A DNA stretch of 9,663 bases from Smithella sp. D17 (GTDB taxonomy: Bacteria > Desulfobacterota > Syntrophia > Syntrophales > Smithellaceae), in contig JQOA01000020.1 of the NCBI GenBank assembly GCA_000753945.1, positions 1 to 9,663 of the forward strand, given 5' to 3'. This document shows, piece by piece, positions 1 to 5,899 of this stretch. Within the stretch, counting starts at the first letter, position 1. Each line of letters begins with the position of its first letter. The notes below the pieces were generated by a model. That model ran no database searches. It saw nothing but the letters and a program-made list of their open reading frames with translations, and was not told the DNA's origin. A program made the position numbers and the translations under genes.

Positions 1-270
1 TGAGTAACCACTATAGTGGCAAGTGAAGCTTTTTATCATACGACAAACTACCACAGTGAATTTAATATTACCGTGGTAATTAAATCTTTTCATTTTTGAA
101 CAGTGGTAGGCATTACCTACTATTCCCCTTACAATTAATCAGTATTGTTTTCATTCACCCCCTACATTAATTTGTAGTCGATAAATAAATCTACAAGGAA
201 GAATAACATTAAGAATAATCGCCGTGTAATTAAAATAAAGGATTATAAAAAAGAAAAGGAGAACAAAAAC
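1..270. other. AT-rich leader region upstream of wrbA
   Basis: No convincing gene lies in this stretch; the end of an upstream gene is not visible. It is AT-rich, carries several short palindromes in its first 120 bases (listed separately), and ends with a Shine-Dalgarno AAAGGAG about 9 bases before the wrbA ATG. No sigma-70 promoter stands out. TTGTTT at 145-150 with TAATTT at 168-173 is possible but weak. The length and palindromes suggest that the promoter and control region of the wrbA operon lie here; that is inference. Confidence 0.5.
8..120. promoter_or_regulatory. Cluster of small palindromes, candidate operator array
   Basis: Directly visible are the perfect palindrome CCACTATAGTGG (8-19), CACAGTG within TACCACAGTG (49-58), ATTACC-GT-GGTAAT (67-80), and GTAGG-CATTA-CCTAC (106-120). 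All share ACCAC/GTGG or TACC/GGTA half-sites: TACCAC at 49-54, and GTGGTA at 73-78 and 103-108. Repeated related half-sites in both orientations ahead of a stress-gene cluster are typical of a transcription-factor array. The regulator is not encoded in this window and cannot be named. Distances to the wrbA start (150-260 bases) fit an upstream control region. Confidence 0.4.
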
Positions 271-882
271 ATGAAAGTTCTAATAGTTTATTACTCAATG
301 TATGGTCATATATACAAAATGGCTGAAGCCGTAGCGGAAGGCGTAAAACAGGTTAAAGGCGCTGAAGTGAAAATGTATCGAGTGCCGGAGACTTTGTCCG
401 ACGACATTTTGATGAAAATGGGAGCTTTAGATTTTCAAAAGAAAACCGCTCACATCAATGTTTGTACCACGGATGATCTCGTTTCTGCTGATGCAATTAT
501 ATTCGGCACACCGACGCGTTTCGGTAATATGTGCGGTCAGATGCGGCAGTTTCTCGATTCCACAGGAGGGATTTGGGCCAAAGGACTTCTTGCCGGAAAA
601 GCAGGAAGTGTCTTTACCAGTTCGGCAACACAGCATGGCGGCCAGGAATCAACAATTCTCAGCTTCCATAATACACTCCTTCATCACGGAATGATCATTG
701 TAGGCTTGCCTTATGCTTTTGAAGGGCAAATGCGTATTGATGAAATCACCGGTTCATCTCCTTACGGCGCTTCAACTATTGTAGGCGGTAAAGGTGAAAG
801 AATGCCCAGCGAAAATGAACTGCAGGCGGCAAGATACCAAGGCAAACATGTTGCTCAAATTGCCGCAAAACTGGCCCATTAA
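271..882 (+). CDS. wrbA: NAD(P)H:quinone oxidoreductase, WrbA family flavoprotein
   Basis: This 203-residue flavodoxin-fold protein is close to the usual WrbA length of about 200. WrbA is a cytoplasmic FMN enzyme that reduces quinones by two electrons using NAD(P)H, avoiding semiquinone radicals. The FMN phosphate loop is at the N-terminus (YYSMYGHIYKMAE, residues 7-19). The family block GTPTRFGNMCGQMRQFLD lies near residues 79-96, and SSATQHGGQESTI near 117-129 is the WrbA-type segment that follows it. The ATG has a good AAAGGAG site 9 bases upstream. It heads a same-strand run with a small ORF, ferritin and a flavodiiron protein, which supports a role in oxidative-stress defence. Family assignment is secure; the physiological substrate is not shown. 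Confidence 0.95.
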   Translation: MKVLIVYYSMYGHIYKMAEAVAEGVKQVKGAEVKMYRVPETLSDDILMKMGALDFQKKTAHINVCTTDDLVSADAIIFGTPTRFGNMCGQMRQFLDSTGGIWAKGLLAGKAGSVFTSSATQHGGQESTILSFHNTLLHHGMIIVGLPYAFEGQMRIDEITGSSPYGASTIVGGKGERMPSENELQAARYQGKHVAQIAAKLAH

Positions 883-904
883 TATCATTTAAAGGAGGGC
901 TTTT

Positions 905-1078
905 ATGAATCAAGATGCTAAGGATCAAGAATGGCAACAATTGCAGTCTCGTATAAATAAATTCGTAGGCCATTTTCTGAAAAATGATATCCCTGCTATT
1001 GAACACAAAACACACATAGCCGGTCTTTTGCAATCACCTCCGGAATACAATGAACAAAATGTAGAAGAAACAGCATAA
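905..1078 (+). CDS. Small 57-residue protein of unknown function
   Basis: An ATG lies 6 bases after a strong AGGAGG (893-898), only 22 bases downstream of the wrbA stop, so translation is likely and the gene is probably co-transcribed with wrbA. The product is hydrophilic and acidic (starts MNQDAKDQEW, ends EQNVEETA). It has no cysteine, membrane segment or signal peptide. It is therefore not a rubredoxin or small ferredoxin that could serve the flavodiiron protein downstream. The middle part (about residues 12-35) could form an amphipathic helix. I do not recognise the family. Confidence rests on the ribosome site and position. Confidence 0.6.
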   Translation: MNQDAKDQEWQQLQSRINKFVGHFLKNDIPAIEHKTHIAGLLQSPPEYNEQNVEETA

Positions 1079-1099
1079 ATAATATTGGCAGAATATTAT
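1079..1099. promoter_or_regulatory. Perfect 8-bp inverted repeat before the ferritin gene, candidate operator
   Basis: ATAATATT-GGCAG-AATATTAT is a perfect inverted repeat with a 5-base spacer, starting right after the stop of the 57-residue ORF and 75 bases before the ferritin ATG. Its AT-rich ATAAT/ATTAT halves loosely recall operators of Fur/PerR-type iron or peroxide regulators, but the spacing does not match the classical Fur box. As RNA it would be a weak hairpin without a following T-run, so an operator is more likely than a terminator. Confidence 0.35.
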
Positions 1100-1173
1100 C
1101 GATATAAATGACAGGGTCAAAACTACATAAATTTAAATAATTTCATTTAAGTCAAGAAAGGAAGGTGGACGAA

Positions 1174-1710
1174 ATGATTGGCGAAAAAACAAGAAACGCA
1201 ATGAATGAACAGATCAAGCATGAAATGGAATCATTCTACATCTATTTATCCATGGCCGCTTATTTTCATGCGCAGAATCTGGACGGCATGGCGCACTGGA
1301 TGCGTTGTCAGGCGCATGAGGAAATGATTCATGCCATGAAATTCTATGATCACATCCTGGATAGAGGCGGCGTGGTAACGCTTTTGGATTTGAAGCAGAT
1401 TAAAACATCATGGAAGAAACCACTCGAACCCTGGCTGGAGGCCTATGAACACGAAAAGTTCATCACGGGTAAAATTAAGGATATAACGAAAATATCCCGT
1501 GAAGAAAACGACTACACTTCCGAACCTCTTCTTTCCTGGTTTTTAAAGGAACAGATCGAAGAAGAAAAAAATACGGAAAAAGTTTCCCGCGAACTGGCCA
1601 TGGTAGAAAACTCCAAAGAGGGTATTTTGATGTTGGACAGGGAATTGGCCGCGCGTGTCTTTACAGCGGGATCACCGCTTGATCCGGCAGCCTACAACAT
1701 GGTTGCATAA
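1174..1710 (+). CDS. ftnA: Bacterial non-haem ferritin (FtnA type)
   Basis: The 178-residue protein would form a 24-subunit cytoplasmic iron-storage shell that oxidises Fe(II) and stores it as mineral. Counted from ATG 1174, all ligands fall at the numbering known for E. coli FtnA: Glu17, Tyr24, Glu50 and His53 (A/B sites), Glu94, Gln127 and Glu130, plus site C residues Glu49, Glu126 and Glu129. This is also the best argument for ATG 1174 over an in-frame GTG at 1165. AAGGAAGGTGG (1158-1168) provides the ribosome site. There is no haem-ligand signature pointing to bacterioferritin. The position between wrbA and fprA supports a linked oxygen and iron stress function. Confidence 0.96.
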   Translation: MIGEKTRNAMNEQIKHEMESFYIYLSMAAYFHAQNLDGMAHWMRCQAHEEMIHAMKFYDHILDRGGVVTLLDLKQIKTSWKKPLEPWLEAYEHEKFITGKIKDITKISREENDYTSEPLLSWFLKEQIEEEKNTEKVSRELAMVENSKEGILMLDRELAARVFTAGSPLDPAAYNMVA

Positions 1711-1822
1711 AAAAGCAGTACGAAAACAAACGACAATTTTCGTTATCCAACGCAGAGCGAAAAGATAAGAAAAGCGGCATGGTGCAATAAAAAAAATCAA
1801 AACAACTCAGACAAAAGGAGAA

Positions 1823-1924
1823 ATGATTATTATGCCGGCCAACAAACCGCACGCGCTCAAAGCTATAACGCGCTATAAAATGTTGCTGGTGATGATCAAC
1901 TATCATGGAAGAACCTTTTTATGA
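1823..1924 (+). CDS. Possible 33-codon small ORF between ferritin and flavodiiron genes
   Basis: ATG at 1823 (alternative ATG at 1832) follows an AAAGGAG at 1814-1820. The product would be 33 or 30 residues, basic in its first half (KPHALKAITRYKMLL) and ending HGRTFL. I recognise no family. It sits in the 257-base gap between the ferritin stop and fprA. Apart from a weak 7-bp inverted repeat ACGAAAA/TTTTCGT (1720-1743, no T-run), I see nothing else in that gap. It could be a real small protein, a leader peptide, or the decayed start of a lost gene. The ribosome site is the only real support. Confidence 0.3.
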   Translation: MIIMPANKPHALKAITRYKMLLVMINYHGRTFL

Positions 1925-1967
1925 AGTGATTTTCGGATAATATATCTAAACTGAACGGGAGGATAAA

Positions 1968-3161
1968 ATGAGTTTCAAAATAAAAGAAAATATTACATGG
2001 GTCGGCAAGATTGACTGGGAATTGCGCAAGTTTCATGGCGAAGAATATTCAACCCATCGCGGTTCAAGTTATAATTCCTATCTGGTACAGGACGAGAAGA
2101 CAGCCTTGATTGACACGGTATGGGGAAAGTTTTCTAAAGAATTCGTGCAAAATTTGGAAAAGAAAATCTCCCTGGACAAGATAGATATTGTGATCGCCAA
2201 TCATGCGGAATCCGATCACAGCGGCGCGCTGCCTGAACTCATGAGCCATATTCCCGACGTCCCGATATACTGCACAAAAAATGGCGTGAATTCACTGAAA
2301 GGTCACTACCATCAGGATTGGAATTTTCAGGTTGTCAAGACCGGGGACAAACTCAGCCTCGGATCGAAGGATCTGATTTTTATTGAAGCCCAAATGCTGC
2401 ATTGGCCGGACAGCATGATGTCTTACCTGACGAAAGATAATATTCTCTTCAGCAATGACGCTTTCGGACAGCACATCGCATCGGAGCTGATGTACAATGA
2501 TTTGGTTGATCAGGCGGAACTGTTTCAGGAAGCCATTAAATACTATGCCAACATCCTGACGCCGTTCAGCTCTCTTGTCGATAAAAAAATAAAAGAAGTT
2601 TTGGCCTTAAAGGTTGCTGTGGACATGATCTGCCCGAGTCACGGGGTTATCTGGAGAAAAAACCCGCTGCAGATTGCTGAAAAATATCTGCAATGGGCCG
2701 GAAACTATGCCGAAAATCAAATTACGATAGCCTATGACAGCATGTGGGATGGAACACGTCGAATGGCCGAGGCCATTGCCCAAGGGATCACCCAAGAGGA
2801 TCAAGCGGTTAACGTAAAATTATTCAATATCGCCAGGTCGGATAAAAATGACCTGATTACAGAAATATTCAAATCCAAAGCGGTGCTGATTGGCTCTCCG
2901 ACTATCAACAAGGGCATTCTTTCCGCTGTAGCCGCTATCCTGGAAGAGATGAAGGGATTAAAGTTTATGAACAAGAAGGCGGCGGCATTCGGTTGTTACG
3001 GATGGAGCGGCGAGAGCATCAAAATCATATCGGATAAACTTGAAGAGAGCGGATTTCGACTATTGAATGATGGGATAAGGGAAAAATGGAACCCGGACAA
3101 CCAAGCCATGGACAACTGTATTTTTTTTGGAAAAGACATCGCATTAAATCTAAATGATTGA
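1968..3161 (+). CDS. fprA: Flavodiiron protein (A-type flavoprotein), O2/NO reductase
   Basis: This 397-residue cytoplasmic enzyme reduces O2 to water and/or NO to N2O, usually with electrons from rubredoxin. The N-terminal metallo-beta-lactamase-like domain (about 1-245) holds the full diiron ligand set: His79-x-Glu81-x-Asp83-His84 in NHAESDHSG, His145, Asp164 and His225 (CPSHG). The C-terminal flavodoxin domain (about 251-397) has the FMN phosphate loop YDSMWDGTRRMAE, the GSPTINKGI loop and CYGWSGE. Length and layout match the basic two-domain class, with no fused rubredoxin. GGGAGG lies 5 bases before the ATG. No rubredoxin gene is nearby, so its electron donor is not apparent. The sequence cannot distinguish O2 from NO preference. 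Confidence 0.96.
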   Translation: MSFKIKENITWVGKIDWELRKFHGEEYSTHRGSSYNSYLVQDEKTALIDTVWGKFSKEFVQNLEKKISLDKIDIVIANHAESDHSGALPELMSHIPDVPIYCTKNGVNSLKGHYHQDWNFQVVKTGDKLSLGSKDLIFIEAQMLHWPDSMMSYLTKDNILFSNDAFGQHIASELMYNDLVDQAELFQEAIKYYANILTPFSSLVDKKIKEVLALKVAVDMICPSHGVIWRKNPLQIAEKYLQWAGNYAENQITIAYDSMWDGTRRMAEAIAQGITQEDQAVNVKLFNIARSDKNDLITEIFKSKAVLIGSPTINKGILSAVAAILEEMKGLKFMNKKAAAFGCYGWSGESIKIISDKLEESGFRLLNDGIREKWNPDNQAMDNCIFFGKDIALNLND

Positions 3162-3200
3162 CGGCGAGAGAACGATTGTAATCTGTCATAGTGTATAATC

Positions 3201-3761
3201 ATGAGCATCGTCTGTACCATTGGTCATTCAAATCGGCCCATTGAAAAATTTATTCAGATCCTTCAATTCTATAAAATTGAAACAGTTGCCGACGTCCGAA
3301 CCATTGCGGCGTCCAGGCATAGCCCGCAGTATAATAAAGATGATCTGCGCAATAGTTTAAGCCGGGAAAATATTGGCTACATCCATTTGAAGGGACTTGG
3401 AGGACTGCGGCATACAACGATAGCCTCCGTCAGTACCGCCTGGGAAAATGCCTCCTTTCGTGGCTATGCCGATTACATGCAAACAACACAATTTCAGGAG
3501 AATCTTGATCTGCTCATCCACCTTCTCCAGAATAAACCAACAGCCATCATGTGCGCTGAAGCTCTTCCCTGGCGTTGTCACAGGTCCCTGATCGGTGATG
3601 CCCTGTTGATCCTGAACATTACAGTCATAGACATAATCAATGAAAAAAACAGCAAACCACATCTGCTAACGTCGTTTGCCAAAGTTGTAGGGCAAAGAAT
3701 TATTTACCCCAAAGACAGCTTAACAGGAGGGCCTGTAGGTGAATATAATTATTTGCATTAA
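3201..3761 (+). CDS. DUF488 family protein
   Basis: The 186-residue protein has the DUF488 hallmarks in order: TIGHSNRPIEKF near the start (6-17), VADVRTIAASRHSPQYN (29-45), the GLGGLR stretch (65-70), and the paired CAE (118-120) and CHR (126-128) motifs near the end. The family is widespread in bacteria and, to my knowledge, has no firmly established function; the conserved Cys/Glu/His/Arg residues suggest a catalytic or nucleotide-related role. The ATG at 3201 lacks a clear Shine-Dalgarno sequence. The final 23 bases overlap etfB in another frame, which suggests translational coupling, whereas the gap to fprA is 39 bases. Family confident; role unknown. Confidence 0.88.
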   Translation: MSIVCTIGHSNRPIEKFIQILQFYKIETVADVRTIAASRHSPQYNKDDLRNSLSRENIGYIHLKGLGGLRHTTIASVSTAWENASFRGYADYMQTTQFQENLDLLIHLLQNKPTAIMCAEALPWRCHRSLIGDALLILNITVIDIINEKNSKPHLLTSFAKVVGQRIIYPKDSLTGGPVGEYNYLH

Positions 3762-4539
3762 GCAAGTGCCGGACACAACAAATGTTAAAATTAATCCGGA
3801 GACCAACACATTAATCCGTGAAGGCATCTCCAGTATTATTAATCCATTTGACCTGTACGCCATTGAAGAAGGTCTTCGTCTTAAGGAAAAATTCGGGGGT
3901 AAAGTTACCGTCATTTCACTGGGGCCGCCACAAGCCATTAATGCGCTCAAAGAAGCCATCGGAATGGGAACGGACGAGGCCATCCAGCTTTCCGACCGCG
4001 CTTTTGCCGGTTCGGACTCCTGGGCTACAGCATATGCACTGTCCCTGGCAATTAAAAAAATGGGTGAATTCGATATAATTCTGTGCGGCAAGCAGGCCAT
4101 CGACGGTGATACAGGCCAGGTAGGTCCGGGCGTTGCTAGCCAACTAGGAATCACTCAACTCACTTATGTTTTCAAGATTGTTAAGATCGAACCGGAGGCA
4201 GGAACAATTACAGTGGAACGCCTGCTGGAAGAAGGCCGGGAGATCGTGGAAGCCAGGCTGCCTGCCCTCCTTACGGTGGTGAAGGATATCAATCAACCGC
4301 GCTCGACCTCTCTTTTTCATATTCGACGTGCTTCCAAACTCATCGTTCCCACTTGGACCGCTGCCGATTTACCCGGTGCAGATCTTTCAAACCTGGGACT
4401 GAAAGGCAGTCCGACACAGGTGATAAAAATATTCAGTCCGCCAAAACACGAAGGAATTTTGGAATTGATTAAAGCCGATAGTGCCGAAGAATCTGCGGCA
4501 ATACTCGCCGATAAAATTATTGCGGAAAAAGTTCTATAA
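3739..4539 (+). CDS. etfB: Electron transfer flavoprotein beta subunit
   Basis: The 266-residue protein pairs with EtfA, encoded next, to form a soluble heterodimer that moves electrons between dehydrogenases and other carriers. The N-terminus IIICIKQVPDTTNVKI is typical of EtfB/FixA. The nucleotide-binding segment CGKQAIDGDTGQVGP is at 116-130, and the family signature block (VERLLEEGREIVEARLP, then INQPR) spans about 159-188. The DGDTGQVGP form is the one I associate with ETFs binding a second FAD and NADH (bifurcating type). The start is GTG, chosen because AGGAGG (3725-3730) lies 8 bases ahead and because the family N-terminus begins there. It overlaps the DUF488 gene by 23 bases and ends 9 bases before etfA. 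Confidence 0.95.
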   Translation: MNIIICIKQVPDTTNVKINPETNTLIREGISSIINPFDLYAIEEGLRLKEKFGGKVTVISLGPPQAINALKEAIGMGTDEAIQLSDRAFAGSDSWATAYALSLAIKKMGEFDIILCGKQAIDGDTGQVGPGVASQLGITQLTYVFKIVKIEPEAGTITVERLLEEGREIVEARLPALLTVVKDINQPRSTSLFHIRRASKLIVPTWTAADLPGADLSNLGLKGSPTQVIKIFSPPKHEGILELIKADSAEESAAILADKIIAEKVL

Positions 4540-4548
4540 GGAGAAAAC

Positions 4549-5748
4549 ATGCCGCTACTGGATATCGACAAAGATAAATGCGTAGGTTGCGGAGCGTGTA
4601 TCGATGCCTGCCCATTCGGAGCACTAAGCCTTGTGGATGATATGGTGGTGGTCAACGATAAATGCACGGGATGCGGTGCGTGTCTGCTTGCGTGTCCGAT
4701 GCATGCGCTCAGTCTTCCGGAGAAGCCCCCGCTGAAAGCGGCGCAGCATCTTGCCACATACAGCGGCGTGTGGGTTTGGGTGGAACAATTCCATGGACAG
4801 ATGGGCGGCATTTCCGTGGAAATGCTGGGCCAGGGCCGTAAATTGGCCGGCCAGCGCAACGTCGCGCTCACCGCCTGTGTGCTGGGACACCATGTGGAAC
4901 ACATTACCAAAGAAGCCATTTCTTTCGGGGCGGATCGTGTTTTCTGGGTGGATGACGAAAGTCTTGCCTCTTACACGACAGTTCCCTATGCGAGCACGCT
5001 GATTAATTTGGTTCACGAGTATAAGCCGGAGATATTCCTGTTGGGCGCAAGTGCCCGAGGACGCGATCTTGCCGGTTCGGTAGCTTCTCTTCTTCACACC
5101 GGTCTTACCGCTGATTGCACCGGTCTGGATATCGATCCGGAAAATGGCTTATTGCTGCAAACCCGTCCGGCTTTCGGTGGCAATATCATGGCTACAATTA
5201 TTTGCCCCAATCATCGTCCGCAGATGGCTACAGTGCGATATCGTGTTTTTGAAAAGCCCAAATCCGATTATCAACGTCAGGGACAGGTCATTCCAGTCAA
5301 GGCCGCCATGAGCGCGGACCAGATTACTGCTCACGTTGTTGATTCTATCCTGGAAAAAGATGAAGTTAATCTGGCTGATGCCCGCGTTATCGTGGCCGGC
5401 GGACACGGTGTGCGTGGGCCGGCAGGTTTCGAGCCGATCCGTAAATTAGCTCAAGTATTAGGCGGCGCGGTGGGATCATCGCGTTCGGCTGTTGATGCAG
5501 GATGGATATCTTATGCCCATCAGGTAGGACAGACCGGTCGTACTGTGCGTCCCGACCTGTATATCGCCTGCGGAATTTCCGGCCAGATACAGCATCTGGC
5601 GGGCATGAAGACATCCAAGGTCATTGTTGCCATCAACACAAATCCGGATGCACCTATTTTCAATGTTGCTAATTATGGCATCGTGGGTGATTTGTTCCAG
5701 ATTGTTCCGGCTTTGACTAAACAATTTAAAAAGAGATTACATAAATGA
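4549..5748 (+). CDS. etfA: Electron transfer flavoprotein alpha subunit with N-terminal 2[4Fe-4S] ferredoxin domain
   Basis: At 399 residues it is longer than plain EtfA (about 310-330) because of an N-terminal bacterial ferredoxin domain with two CxxCxxCxxxC motifs (Cys11/14/17/21 and Cys39/42/45/49). The EtfA N-terminal domain follows from about residue 70, and the FAD domain spans about 280-399. FAD-contact residues equivalent to human ETF alpha Arg249, Thr266 and His286 are kept as Arg312 (SSRSAVDAG), Thr329 (QVGQTG) and His349 (GISGQIQH). The usual GGRG motif reads GGHG (His286). Ferredoxin-fused EtfA occurs in anaerobes, including bifurcating lactate dehydrogenase and caffeyl-CoA reductase complexes. 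AAGGAG overlaps the etfB stop, 5 bases before the ATG. The partner dehydrogenase is not in this window. Confidence 0.95.
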   Translation: MPLLDIDKDKCVGCGACIDACPFGALSLVDDMVVVNDKCTGCGACLLACPMHALSLPEKPPLKAAQHLATYSGVWVWVEQFHGQMGGISVEMLGQGRKLAGQRNVALTACVLGHHVEHITKEAISFGADRVFWVDDESLASYTTVPYASTLINLVHEYKPEIFLLGASARGRDLAGSVASLLHTGLTADCTGLDIDPENGLLLQTRPAFGGNIMATIICPNHRPQMATVRYRVFEKPKSDYQRQGQVIPVKAAMSADQITAHVVDSILEKDEVNLADARVIVAGGHGVRGPAGFEPIRKLAQVLGGAVGSSRSAVDAGWISYAHQVGQTGRTVRPDLYIACGISGQIQHLAGMKTSKVIVAINTNPDAPIFNVANYGIVGDLFQIVPALTKQFKKRLHK

Positions 5749-5783
5749 CAGCTGCTACGGCAAAAAAGAATAGTGTTCCGTAA
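5745..5783 (+). pseudogene. 12-codon ORF in ATGA overlap with etfA, possible remnant of a lost operon gene
   Basis: ATG at 5745 overlaps the etfA TGA as ATGA, the usual arrangement for translational coupling. It opens MTAATAKKNSVP and then stops at TAA. ETF operons often continue with a dehydrogenase or FAD-linked oxidase, so this could be the start of a gene that has been deleted or broken. It could equally be chance, because the ATGA overlap needs only one extra base before TGA. No continuation of a reading frame is visible over the following 120 bases. Confidence 0.25.
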
Positions 5784-5899
5784 TTATTCATCCGTTGGAA
5801 GTAATAGGTTTATCCTACCGTTAACCTACAGATCAATCCTTATTGTAAATATTGAAGTTATCCATAATATTACAAGCGAATAAAATTAAGGAGGAAAGT
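5784..5899 (+). promoter_or_regulatory. Intergenic region with weak promoter-like elements before the exported metal-binding gene
   Basis: This AT-rich gap separates the ETF genes from the copper-type cluster. It contains an inverted repeat TAGGTT (5805-5810) / AACCTA (5823-5828) with a 12-base loop, then TTGTAA (5843-5848) and TAATAT (5865-5870) separated by 16 bases, a poor sigma-70 match (4 of 6 at each box). The TAGGTT/AACCTA dyad lies just upstream of that candidate -35 and could be an operator. A strong AAGGAGG (5888-5894) precedes the next ATG. The change in gene function across this gap makes a new promoter plausible. Confidence 0.3.

Noticed and set aside
1..120. Repeated ACCAC/GTGGT elements as a CRISPR array
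   Set aside because: The elements are short, imperfect and of mixed orientation, with no long identical repeats or uniform spacers.
1165..1173. GTG at 1165 as the ferritin start
   Set aside because: The ribosome site overlaps it, and the ATG at 1174 puts all ferroxidase ligands at standard FtnA positions.
1720..1743. ACGAAAA/TTTTCGT hairpin after ferritin as a terminator
   Set aside because: The stem is only 7 bp, AT-rich, with a 10-base loop and no T-run after it.
3158..3199. TTGACG (3158-3163) and TATAAT (3194-3199) as a promoter for the DUF488 gene
   Set aside because: The boxes are 30 bases apart, too far for sigma-70, and the TATAAT sits right against the ATG.
3720..4154. 144-residue open frame on the minus strand opposite etfB
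   Set aside because: It is antisense to a clear EtfB coding region and has no family features.
4317..4919. 200-residue open frame on the minus strand opposite etfB/etfA
   Set aside because: It spans two strongly supported genes in antisense, has low-complexity Ser/Thr/Pro/His composition and no recognisable motif.
5852..5899. TTG at 5852 as the start of the exported protein
   Set aside because: It would add 16 residues before the signal peptide; ATG 5900 has an excellent AAGGAGG 5 bases upstream.
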